Assembly (NCBI GenBank): GCA_963738545.1
Contig: CAVTXA010000002.1
Coordinates: forward strand, 413,022 to 477,021
DNA: 64,000 nucleotides
From: Bog-756 sp963738545
GTDB taxonomy: Bacteria > Actinomycetota > Acidimicrobiia > Acidimicrobiales > RAAP-2
Reading direction: 5' to 3'
Shown piece after piece: positions 25,739-34,282 of this stretch; positions within the stretch are counted from its first letter, which is position 1; each line of letters starts with the position of its first letter. Both the position numbers and the translations under genes were made by a program. The notes under the pieces are model-generated. The model did not search any database, was not told the origin of the DNA, and worked only from the letters and a program-made list of their open reading frames with translations.

Positions 25739-26354
25739 ACTGTATTCGACTCGGACGAATCCAAGCTTTAGAAGAAATGTCAACATCTGTTGTCGCAGGT
25801 GAGCTGAGGCGAATCGCTTCCCGTCAACAGCGGTTGCGCAATAGCCGTTGCCACGCAGGGAGAACGAGGCGGCGGCGGACCCGAGCCCCAAGTTCGTCAA
25901 GATTTCAGCGTGGGAGTCGATGAGTAAATCAGGGCATCTCATCTCTGCCGCCAGACGCTCGCACCGCCTCCGGTGCCCCCGATGCCGGTCCCAGGCGCGT
26001 GCGGGCTCAGCTGTCAGCAGATGCTGAGGCGGAGGCATGACGTCGACGGCACGGACTCCTCGTCACTATGCACGACGCGGCAGAGCTCGGCCCCTGAGGC
26101 TCGGCGATGTCTCAACGCTCGGCGGGCACCGACTCGCCGTGCGGGTCGAGGTGAAGGGCTCCACAGGGCGAACAATCGAGGACTCGTGGGGAAGACTCAC
26201 CTCGATCGATTCGGCAGCGCGCGATGACTACCTGATGAGATCACCCTCAGTGAGGATGTCACCACCCGGTCGAGCTCGGGCTTCATGAGCACATCAGGTT
26301 GAGGCGTCAGGTTGGCAGAAGTCCTTTTGGGACGATGTCGATGAGGGAGGTTCA
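25736..26354. other. divergent intergenic region, no gene seen
   Basis: About 620 bases separate sipW (minus) from the Thr-rich protein (plus). Reading frames here are short, with less G/C at third positions than real genes. Apart from the palindromes next to sipW I see no motif. It probably carries both promoters and possibly a long leader. Confidence 0.45.
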
Positions 26355-27053
26355 ATGAGAGCGCGCCTGACAGCTCTGTTCGGCTGGCTGGGTCAAGCGG
26401 GGAGGCACCTCCTCGCCGGGCTGAAGGGGCTTTGGAGCGATGGTGAGGATCCGTTTTGGAGTCGGGCCGTGATCGTCTCCTCCGCGGCCATTGTGATCGG
26501 GCTGGGCCTACTGGCGTATCCAAGGTCGCCAAGTGGCAATCCCACTGCGTCGGGCACGATTGATGGACACCAGTCGACAGCGACCACGCTACCGACCTAC
26601 CTGCCGTTCACCGGGGGCATCCCGGCGGCTTCGTCAGCATCTGGTGTTCATGCACCCAGCGCCAAGCAGCTGGCTGGTCAGGCCAAAGCTGCAGCCAACC
26701 GGGCCAAGGCTGCACAGTTCAAACTGAATGCTCTCAACCGGTCACTGACCGCATTGACGACATCGTCCTCAATCTCGAAGCTGCTCAACCCTGTGGCAAC
26801 GCTTTTTCCGCCTGCCCAGCCAGCGACATCGCCCCCCATCGCCAGCACGACGACGCCCGCGCCGATTGCGCCCGCGACCACGGTTCCTCCAACAACCACG
26901 ACCACGACCACGATTCCACCAACAACGACAACGACGACCACGGTTCCACCAACAACGACAACGACGACCACGGTTCCACCAACAACAACGACAACCACCA
27001 CCGCTCCGACAACGACCACCACCACTCTTCCGTCGGTGACGACGACAACATGA
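26355..27053 (+). CDS. membrane-anchored protein with Thr/Pro repeat tail
   Basis: The product has 232 residues from ATG 26355. A cytoplasmic segment of about 35 residues is followed by one helix (AVIVSSAAIVIGLGLLAYPR). The outer part has a Ser/Thr-rich stretch, the sequence LPFTGG near residue 84, an Ala/Lys/Asn helix (KQLAGQAKAAANRAKAAQFK), and a tail of four VPPTTTTTTT-like units. The LPFTG piece looks like a sortase motif but lies mid-protein without the following helix and basic tail, so anchoring by sortase is unlikely. The tail is probably a wall-spanning, glycosylated stalk. Function unknown. Confidence 0.6.
   Translation: MRARLTALFGWLGQAGRHLLAGLKGLWSDGEDPFWSRAVIVSSAAIVIGLGLLAYPRSPSGNPTASGTIDGHQSTATTLPTYLPFTGGIPAASSASGVHAPSAKQLAGQAKAAANRAKAAQFKLNALNRSLTALTTSSSISKLLNPVATLFPPAQPATSPPIASTTTPAPIAPATTVPPTTTTTTTIPPTTTTTTTVPPTTTTTTTVPPTTTTTTTAPTTTTTTLPSVTTTT
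26887..27010 (+). repeat. tandem 30-bp repeats encoding Pro-Pro-Thr units
   Basis: Four in-frame units of about 30 bases (ccaccaacaacgacaacgac and variants) encode I/V-PP-T7. The middle two are identical over nearly all their length. Such tracts change length easily by slippage, so unit number probably varies between strains. Confidence 0.75.
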
Positions 27054-27528
27054 TCAATCGACGAGTTGATTCGGAGTTGGTAGGAGCCGCCGGGCTTCGT
27101 CGCATGGTTCTGTCAACGCACGCGTGCCTCCCGATCATGCGCTGTCACGGTGAGCGGAGCGAGCGCGGATTCCCTATCGCCTCCCTCGCCTGGCAGTCAT
27201 GCGGGCACCAATCTCACACGCCTGACAGACATCTGGTGTTCGGGCGGGATGCGAGTGGACGGCATCGTTCAACCGCGCACCGTCACCACCGGTTATTGCC
27301 GTCCGCCCCCTACGCCCCCCAGCGTGTTTCCTGGACGTCGCCCGTTCGCGTTGCCACCGTCGGCGATTCACAGTCCGCTACCAGGTACACCACAGGCATC
27401 CTTAAGCTCGGCAAGCCATATTTCGGAGATGGCCCACCAAGCCAGTTCCCGTTGAACGGTCTGTTATCAGCGAGGGTTTCACTCATCCCTCACCATGCGC
27501 TGCCACCAGCTGCTGGCACCAGGAGGCC
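27054..27528. other. intergenic region, no gene seen
   Basis: This 475-base gap between the Thr-rich protein and the amidase is open in one frame, but the translation has no recognisable domain and lacks the third-position G/C bias of neighbouring genes. No strong hairpin was found. Confidence 0.4.
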
Positions 27529-28529
27529 ATGCCACGTCCACGACCAACTGCGTTGAGAGCCCATCGGAGGAGGAAAGGTATCGTCGCCTTGGTAGCCCTC
27601 CTCGTCGGCGGATTGACCCTACTCGTCTTTGTGTCACCGCAGTTGGGCGACGCGGTGTTTCGTCTGTACCCGGCCGGCCCACCCGGTGCCCAGGCGCTCT
27701 CGCCGGACATGGCTACCGGGGCGTGTGTAGCGCTCAGCCCGACGCACGGCGACAATCACCGCACGGTCTTCCTTGACGCGGGTCACGGTGGGGTCGACCC
27801 TGGTGGCGTCGGGACCACCCAATCCGGGCAGCCGATTGACGAGTCTGCGGTGAACTTGGCGATTGAGCTGGACGCCGCCAACCTCCTCCGGGCCCAGGGG
27901 TACCGGGTCGTAGTGTCCCGTACTTCGGACACCACCGTGGTCCGGCTCACGCAAGCAGACATGTCAGGCCAGTACCTCTCGGTCCTCGGGGTTCACGACG
28001 ACGTAGCGGCCAGGGACGTCTGTGCCAATCTCGCCAAAGCCGATGCTCTGGTGGGGATCTACATGGATGCGGGTGCCAGCTCGAGCAACGCCGGTTCGGT
28101 GACTCTCTACGACACAGCGCGTCCGTTCGCCGTGGCCAACCAGCAGCTGGCGGCATTACTGCAGCGCAATGTCCTGGCCGAGATGAACGCCCAGGGATGG
28201 CAGATTCCCGACGACGGCACGCAGCCCGATTCGGGGTACGGCTCGTCTGTCGGCGATCCGGCCGCCGGAAGCCTCGCTGCTCTGGCGGCCTCCTATGCCG
28301 CCTCATGCTGATCGGCCCTCCGCTCGCGGGGTTCCTGACCACGCCGAGCCAAATGCCCGGAGCCGTGATCGAGCCGCTTTACCTGACGGACCCCTACGAG
28401 GGCTCGATCGCCGCCAACCCGGCAGATCAGCAGATCATCGCCAACGGGATCGCCGACGCGGTCGAAGAGTACCTGGCGCCGACGTCGACCTCCCCGACTC
28501 GGCCCCCACCGACGTCACGCGTTGGATGA
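27529..28529 (+). pseudogene. N-acetylmuramoyl-L-alanine amidase (Amidase_3) with frameshift
   Basis: The first frame (27529-28311) encodes a signal-anchor (IVALVALLVGGLTLLVFVSP) and most of an Amidase_3 domain: FLDAGHGGVDPG holds the first zinc His, and DESAVNLAIELDAANLL contains the Glu. It stops at ...ALAASYAASC. The missing end of the domain is read one frame over to 28529: LMLIGPPLAGFLTTPSQMPG, then IEPLYLTDPYEGSIAANPAD. One base appears lost near 28299. The zinc His usually found later in the family reads as IYMDAGAS instead of an HxN motif, so activity is doubtful even if the frame is repaired. It could be true decay or a sequence error. Confidence 0.75.
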
Positions 28530-28597
28530 TCCCCGGGCCGCCCGGGCAAGTAGGTGATTGTCATGCTGACGTCAGACTGGCTCCTTACGGTGTGACC

Positions 28598-29539
28598 ATG
28601 AGCAGGTCCGTCAGTCGACCTCGGCCTCCCTGGCGAGCGTTCGCGGTGACTGCAGGTGCCGCGCTGATGCTGTGCAGTTGCTCGTCGGTGTCGGCTTCCG
28701 GTCCGACGGCGTCGACGGCGACGACCGCCGCTCCGACGACCACGACCACGACCACGCTCACCCCGGAACAGCCAGGATGGACGACGCTCAGCAGCGGTCC
28801 TCATGGCGTCGCCATCGACGAGCGGATCTTCACCCAGCCCGACGGTGTCCCGGTCGCCGTGGCTCGCTTCCTCCGCAGCAACGTCACCTACAACCTCCAT
28901 ATCGGCAGCCAGCAGCCGCCCTCCTATGGGGTGACGCTGGGCCCGGAGTCGGGGCCGGCGGTCAGTAACATGGAACAACCCCATCTCCTGGCCTGCTTCA
29001 ACGGAGGGTTCAAGGCGAACGCCGGAGTGGGTGGTGTCGAGACCAACGGAACGGTTCTGCTCCCCCTCAAGGCCGGTGAGGCCAGCTTGGTCATCGATAC
29101 GAACGGCAGTGCCCAGATCGGCGTGTGGGGATCGACCGTCCCCACGCCGGGGGAGTCCGTGGCAAGCGTTCGCCAGAACCTCCCCCCGCTCATCCTGAAC
29201 GGCCAGACCGCTGCCGATGTGAGCACCTGGCAGGATTGGGGATACACCCTGGGCAACGTCCCGCGAGTGCCGCGTAGCGCCCTTGGCGAGGACGCCTACG
29301 GCAACCTGTTGTATGCCGCCGCCGGCTATTCGCTCCCCGTTGACCTGGCTGGCTCTCTCCTCAGTGCGGGGGCGGTCACGGCTATGCAGCTCGACATCAA
29401 CCCGAGCACCTTGCAGCTAGACACCGCAGTGATCCCGGGAGCACCACTGTCAGCCAGGGTTCCAGGTCAGACCCGACCAGCGAACCAGTGCCAGGTCGGC
29501 TGGATCCGGGACTTCATCACCGTGTTGTCCACCAGCTGA
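28598..29539 (+). CDS. phosphodiester glycosidase family lipoprotein
   Basis: The product has 313 residues from ATG 28598. The signal sequence ends in a lipobox-like LMLCSCSS, and a Thr-rich linker (TTAAPTTTTTTTLTPEQPGW) follows. The domain resembles the NAGPA/DUF2233 family, which removes sugar caps from phosphodiesters: ACFNGGFKANAGVGGVETNG and the late AMQLDINPS correspond to conserved blocks, and the end (GWIRDFITVLS) fits. The substrate could be a wall teichoic-acid-like polymer. It starts 69 bases after the broken amidase, so both probably act on the envelope. Confidence 0.7.
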   Translation: MSRSVSRPRPPWRAFAVTAGAALMLCSCSSVSASGPTASTATTAAPTTTTTTTLTPEQPGWTTLSSGPHGVAIDERIFTQPDGVPVAVARFLRSNVTYNLHIGSQQPPSYGVTLGPESGPAVSNMEQPHLLACFNGGFKANAGVGGVETNGTVLLPLKAGEASLVIDTNGSAQIGVWGSTVPTPGESVASVRQNLPPLILNGQTAADVSTWQDWGYTLGNVPRVPRSALGEDAYGNLLYAAAGYSLPVDLAGSLLSAGAVTAMQLDINPSTLQLDTAVIPGAPLSARVPGQTRPANQCQVGWIRDFITVLSTS

Positions 29540-29553
29540 GGGTTGAATTGCGC

Positions 29554-29682
29554 CAGATCCACCATGTGATGAGACAGAACAGCGCGAGATCCACTGTGGC
29601 GTGACGTGGGTGACGGGCGTCGGGTTCGGAGGGTTACATGGCCCTGCAGAGAGGTGTTGCCGATTCGCACCTCCACTAGTCC
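29554..29682. repeat. direct repeat copy 1 (~130 bp)
   Basis: This copy runs from CAGATCCACCATGTGATG to CGCACCTCCACTAGTCC. It matches 29869-29997 along its length with many substitutions and a few indels; shared stretches include GACAGAACAGCG and GAATCGCACCTC/GATTCGCACCTC. It lies just after the glycosidase gene and directly before the broken amidase end. Confidence 0.65.
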
Positions 29683-29687
29683 ACACG

Positions 29688-29880
29688 CTGATCGGCCCTC
29701 CCCTCGCGGGGTTCCTGACCACGCCGAGCCCGATACCCGGACCGCTGATCGAGTCGTGCTCTACGTCACCGCCCCCTACGAGGGCTCGATCGCCACCAAC
29801 CCGCCACGCCGGCAGATCAGCCGATCATCGCCCACGGCATCGCCACTGCGGTCGACCAGTACTGGGCTCAGATCCACTAG
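29688..29880 (+). pseudogene. remnant of a second Amidase_3 C-terminus
   Basis: From CTGATCGGCCCTCCCCTCGC the DNA matches the end of the amidase at 28312-28480: the encoded pieces LIGPPLAGFLTTPSPIPGPL, then YVTAPYEGSIATNP, then IIAHGIATAVDQYWAQIH before TAG 29878-29880. Indels near 29756 and 29808 break the frame, and no upstream part of the gene is present. It is a partial, decayed duplicate. Confidence 0.75.
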
Positions 29881-29997
29881 GTGATGGGACAGAACAGCGT
29901 GAGATTCACGGCCGTGCGAGGTAGATGCGGTCGTCGGGGTCGCAGCGTCTCATGGTCTCCAGAGCGAAGTGTCGCCGAATCGCACCTCTACTCGTCC
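29869..29997. repeat. direct repeat copy 2 (~130 bp)
   Basis: Second copy of the repeat at 29554-29682. It overlaps the last bases of the amidase remnant (CAGATCCACTAG). The two copies bracket the remnant, so repeat plus amidase tail look like parts of one duplicated unit. Confidence 0.65.
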
Positions 29998-30114
29998 CTG
30001 TAACGAATCCGTCAGGCTCAGCTGCCAGCCTTGAGTTGGATCGATCCCTGAGGATCGAGCAGGGTCGTCGGGGCTTTGCCCAAGCCGCATACTCCTTACT
30101 TCGAGGCAGACACA

Positions 30115-30274
30115 ATGAATCGCAAGGGTCACGCCAGGTGTCCGACGTGCGGGTCGCACAAAGTGAAGGTAATGATTCGGAACGTCCGAAATGGTGAGCC
30201 ACCGCTGCTCTTCCAACTACTGTTCGGCCTGCGGAGCCACCGTGTCTCTGGGAGAACATGCCCAATCCGCCTGA
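30115..30274 (+). pseudogene. small zinc-ribbon protein split between two frames
   Basis: ATG 30115 opens MNRKGHARCPTCGSHKVKVM, half of a zinc ribbon. The partner half, NYCSACGATVSLGEHAQSA and a stop at 30272-30274, is read in the next frame. Joined by one base shift near 30205-30220 they would give a ~50-residue CxxC...CxxC protein. Neither half alone would bind zinc well. This may be chance, but both knuckles in 110 bases on one strand make a broken gene plausible. Confidence 0.35.
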
Positions 30275-30455
30275 GATTGCCCTAGGACCCAACTCGCAGC
30301 CACTACGCCAGTTCCCCTCCGGGTCTGGCCCGGGGAGTGTTGCCGCTCGATCACATCTCCTGCAGGACAATTGAGAGGAGCGTGGCGGCGTAACGCTCTT
30401 CTCCCGACACGGGACTGTTGCTTGAGGCTAAGGCCTGCGGGATAGCACCGACAGA

Positions 30456-31217
30456 ATGCGAGGCATCATGCCCAGTTCAATCAGTCACATCGATGGGGAG
30501 GCCGGCAACAGCGGGTGGGACTTCAGCGAGCTCCGGGCCCTTTTCATCAACTGCACGCTGAAGCGATCACCGGAGATATCCAACACTCAGGGATTGGCTG
30601 ATCGTTCGATCGAGATCATGCGCCTCCATGGAGTCACTGTGGATGTGGTTCGGGCGATCGACCATGACATCGCGACGGGTGTGTGGCCCGACATGACCAC
30701 GCACGGCTACGAAGTCGACGATTGGCCTTCCCTCTTCGAGCTGGTGATGGCGGCCGACATTCTGGTGCTCTGCACCCCCATCTGGCTGGGCGAGAAGTCG
30801 TCCGTCTGCACGAAGGTGATCGAGCGGCTCTACGGCGGCTCGCATCTGCTCAACGAGGCAGGCCAGTACGCCTATTACGGCCGCGTCGGGGGTTGTCTCG
30901 TGACGGGGAATGAAGACGGGGTGAAGCACTGCGCCATGAATGTGCTCTATTCGTTGCAGCATCTCGGATACGTCATTCCGCCCCAGGCAGACTCCGGTTG
31001 GATTGGTGAGGCCGGACCCGGACCCTCCTATCTCGATCCCGGGTCGGGTGGTCCAGAGAACGACTTCACCAATCGCAATACAACCTTCATGACCTGGAAC
31101 TTGCTCCATCTGGCCCGAATGATCAAGACGGCGGGCGGGATACCTGCCCACGGTAATCAGCGATCGGAGTGGGACGCCGGTTGCCGTTTCGATTTCGCCA
31201 ATCCTGAATACCGGTGA
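30456..31217 (+). CDS. flavodoxin-like NAD(P)H-dependent FMN reductase
   Basis: The product has 253 residues from ATG 30456. The FMN-binding fold is visible: LRALFINCTLKRSPEISNTQ (phosphate loop), then MAADILVLCTPIWLGEKSSV with the PIWLG turn, and YYGRVGGCLVTGNEDG. The C-terminal part (FTNRNTTFMTWNLLHLARMI) completes the flavodoxin_2/FMN_red fold. It probably reduces quinones or other small molecules in the cytosol. The codons use more A/T than the core genes, which could reflect transfer or lower expression. It stands alone in a gene-poor area. Confidence 0.8.
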   Translation: MRGIMPSSISHIDGEAGNSGWDFSELRALFINCTLKRSPEISNTQGLADRSIEIMRLHGVTVDVVRAIDHDIATGVWPDMTTHGYEVDDWPSLFELVMAADILVLCTPIWLGEKSSVCTKVIERLYGGSHLLNEAGQYAYYGRVGGCLVTGNEDGVKHCAMNVLYSLQHLGYVIPPQADSGWIGEAGPGPSYLDPGSGGPENDFTNRNTTFMTWNLLHLARMIKTAGGIPAHGNQRSEWDAGCRFDFANPEYR

Positions 31218-31268
31218 CCTGGGCTGGCCGCTGGGCCAATGGTTCTGGCTGGCCAGCGATCCTGTAGG

Positions 31269-31778
31269 TCAGGCGGACGGCAGCAAGGGCTCGCCTGAAC
31301 GAGGGGGTAGCTGCCGGGCACGTCGAGGTGGCACCACGAGCAGCGCCAGGATGGCAGCCAGGAGCACCACCGTGGCGAAGATCACCGTGAGGTGGGTATT
31401 GAGGTGCCCGCCGTCGTACATGGTGTACCCCACGAGGGACAGTGCCGTTGCGGCCAGGATGACGGCGGCGATGTGTTGGTGTCGGAGTCCGGCGATGACG
31501 AGTGCGGCGGCGATGGCGTACCAGAGGATGCTGTTCGAGGCCAGAGGATCGACGACGTGGATCACTTGCGGACCGCCGGGGAGCGAGCGGACTTGGGTGG
31601 GAAAGAACATGGCTCCACAGTGGAGGGCGAGGCCGAGACAGCCGACGGCGAACAGGGCCACATCGGTAGCCGTCATAGGCGCTGCCCACCGGGGGACTGG
31701 GAGCACCGCAATGAGGAAGCGGGTGGTCACGATCAGGACCACCGTGACCACCAACCCGGCGAGGTAGGCGTCGGACAC
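31269..31778 (-). CDS. small polytopic membrane protein
   Basis: A GTG at 31778 gives 169 residues (VSDAYLAGLVVTVVLIVTTR) with about five hydrophobic helices, ending in a polar tail RARQLPPRSGEPLLPSA. The middle helix region contains GCLGLALHCGAMFFPTQVRS and a loop VIHVVDPLASNSILWYAI. I recognise no family. It is divergent from the MMPL gene with about 100 bases between the starts, so the two may share control. Confidence 0.6.
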   Translation of the reverse strand: MSDAYLAGLVVTVVLIVTTRFLIAVLPVPRWAAPMTATDVALFAVGCLGLALHCGAMFFPTQVRSLPGGPQVIHVVDPLASNSILWYAIAAALVIAGLRHQHIAAVILAATALSLVGYTMYDGGHLNTHLTVIFATVVLLAAILALLVVPPRRARQLPPRSGEPLLPSA

Positions 31779-31881
31779 GTGGTCAGTGTAGGGGACCCCA
31801 ACGCGTGTTGTTCCTGTGCGACCTGGCTCTTGGCCCGGGGCGACCGTACGGGTTGGGATTGGCCTCCTAGGGTGGTCCCGT

Positions 31882-34282
31882 ATGCACGGCACTGATGCAC
31901 GACCGGGCATGCCTCTCGAGCCTGCCATGCCCAGCCCAGGCGACCCGGGCTCTACCGCCTTCTTCGCCGTCGTGGCCCGGGGGGCTATCCGCTTTCGTTG
32001 GCTGGTGATCGGTGGCTGGCTAGCCGTCACCATCCTGGCTGTGGGGTTCCTTCCCACGTTGGGTGACGTGGTCCACAACGACACCACGACCTTCCTGCCC
32101 GCCTCGTCGCCCAGCCTGCAGGCCGCCGCACTGGCCTCACCCTTCATCCACGAAGGCGTGCAGTCCGGCATCCTGGTCGCCGTTCGGCAGGACGGGCCAC
32201 TCGATGCTGGGGATCAGCGGGCCCTCACCCTCCTCGAGCACAAGATTCGCCACGTTCCCCAGGTCACCGGCTTGTCCTCCGGAGCGGTGTCGGGCGGTGG
32301 CCGGGCAGCCACCGTGATCGTGCAGTTCTCCGCGGCGACCGCCGGCGGCGGGGCGGCGGGCGCGGCGGCGGTTGCCGGGGTCAGGAACCTGATGGCCGCT
32401 GGCACCACGCCGGGTCTCCAGACCTATCTGACCGGAACGCTCCCGATCCTCATTGACCAACAGCACGCCGCCAACCACACCGAGGACTATGCCGCCCTGC
32501 TCTCAGTGCTCTTGATCCTGGTGGTGCTGGCTGTGGCCTTCCGGGCCGTCCTCGGTCCACTGGTTGCCTTGGCCCCGGCCGGACTGGCGCTCATGCTGGC
32601 CGAGCCCCTGATCGCCGAGTCGACCCACCTCGGCGTGCAGATCTCCTCGCTGCTGGAACTCCTGCTCACCGCACTGGTCCTCGGCGCGGGCACCGACTAC
32701 GGCCTGTTCATCCTGTTCCGCTACCGAGAGAACCTGGGTCACGGGATGGACCGGGACACAGCCGTCGTCGAAGCGATGTCCCGGGTGGGTGGTGCCGTGG
32801 GCCTCTCCGCACTCACGGTCATCGTTGCGTTGTCCAGCCTGGTGATCGCCCAGTTCGGCCTGTACCGAGGGGTCGGGCCAGGCCTCGCCCTCGGCATCTT
32901 CATCGTCTTGGTCGTGGAGGTGACCCTCCTGCCTGCCCTCCTGTCACTGGTGGGCGGAGCGGCGTTCTGGCCCAGTCGGGCCGGTCCCCACTGGTCCGAA
33001 CCGGGCGCCTGGGGCAAGGGTCGCCGCCCGCGTGACCGGCCGGCCGGTCGCCGCCCTGGTTGCGGGAGTGGCGGTCTTCGGTGCCCTTTCCCTGTTGGTG
33101 GTGGCCTACGCCCCCTCCGGGTTCAACCCTGGTGGGACGATCAAGGGGAGCAACTCGGCTGCGGGTGCGGCCGCTCTCAGCCGGTACTTCGGGATCAGCT
33201 CCGACAGCCCGACCGACGTCGTGCTCCGCTTCCCCTCCTCAGTGTGGCAAGACCCACTCGTGGTGGCCGAGGCCGAACGGCAGCTGTACGACAGCGGGGT
33301 CTTTCGGTCGGTGGTCGGATCGGTGAACCCGAACGGCTCGTTCCAGGATCCCGAGGAACTGGCCCGGCTCGAGGCGGAGCTCGGGCCGCCCCAGGACCTC
33401 CCGGCCGTGGAGCCCGCCCAGCTCACCGTCCGACCCTCTGCATACGCCGCCTTCCTGTCGACGGCGCAGTACATCACCCGGGACGGTCGCACCGCCCTCA
33501 TCGCCACCACGTTGCAGGCCGGCGCGGCAGGAAGTACTGGCGCCCTGCAGGCCATCCCGCACGTACGCGCCGTGGTGGCGGGTGTGGCGTCGCAGGCAGG
33601 GGCCACCCGTTACGGGGTGACCGGCGAGGCGGCGGGAGCAGCCGACGTCAGTGCGGTGTCCGGACGAGACGTCCTCCGGGTCGTGCCGGTCGTACTCGTG
33701 CTGCTCACACTGCTGTTGGCCATCGGGCTCCGGAGCCTGGTGGCACCGCTGTACCTGGTGGCCAGTGTGGCCCTGTCCTACTTGGCCTCCCTCGGGCTGG
33801 CCATCCTGATCTTCCAGCTCCTCGGCGGCCAGCCAGGAGTCAACTTCGCCCTGCCGTTCTTCCTCTTCGTCTTCGTCATGGCCTTGGGTGAGGACTACAA
33901 CATCCTGGTCATCGGGCGTATTCGCGAGGAGTCTCAGTCGTGGCCGATTCGTGAGGCCGTGCGCCGGGCCATCCTGGCCACCGGTGGCACCATCACCGCT
34001 GCCGGTCTCGTGTTGGCGGGAACGTTCGGCGTCCTGGCCGTGGTGACCTCGGGCCAGATCCGCCAGATCGGTGCGGGCCTGGCGCTCGGGGTCCTGTTGG
34101 ACACCTTCGTGGTTCGCACCCTCCTGGTGCCCTCGACCGCGGTCCTCCTCGGTCGCGCCAACTGGTGGCCTTCGTCGTTGTGGCGGACGCAGCCGGCCGC
34201 TCGGGCGTCGACCTCGACCGATGGTGGCTCCACGTCAGAGGTGCCAGCTGGCTGGGGTCAGCCGGAGGTGCCGACGGCGTAG
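31882..34282 (+). pseudogene. MMPL/RND-type lipid transporter with a frameshift
   Basis: MMPL proteins export lipids or drugs using twelve helices in two halves. The first half (31882 to about 33016) begins MHGTDARPGMPLEPAMPS, has helix 1 (RWLVIGGWLAVTILAVGF), and reaches LGAGTDYGLFILFRYRE and the LALGIFIVLVVEVTLLPALL region. The second half is in the next frame, with GTG 33032 to 34282: VTGRPVAALVAGVAVFGALS through MALGEDYNILVIGRIREESQ to the end. In-frame text GARVAARVTGRP before 33032 shows that the halves were once joined; the shift is near 33010-33018. All domains are otherwise present. Two separately translated halves are possible but unproven. Confidence 0.75.

Larger units (their letters stand above)
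29540..30455. other. gene-poor stretch with remnants and repeats
   Basis: This 916-base stretch has no intact gene. It holds two diverged ~130-base direct repeats, a broken copy of the amidase 3' end between them, and a split zinc-ribbon frame. Base composition is less GC-rich than in the flanking genes. It looks like a site of past duplication and decay. Confidence 0.6.

Noticed and set aside
26600..26625. LPFTG as a sortase sorting signal
   Set aside because: No following hydrophobic helix and basic tail; about 150 residues come after it.
26887..27010. Regular repeats that might suggest a CRISPR array
   Set aside because: The repeats are in frame, without unique spacers, and encode Pro-Pro-Thr units of a protein.
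27050..27556. 168-codon frame between the Thr-rich protein and the amidase
   Set aside because: Poor third-position G/C, no recognisable domain, and it overlaps the start of the amidase.
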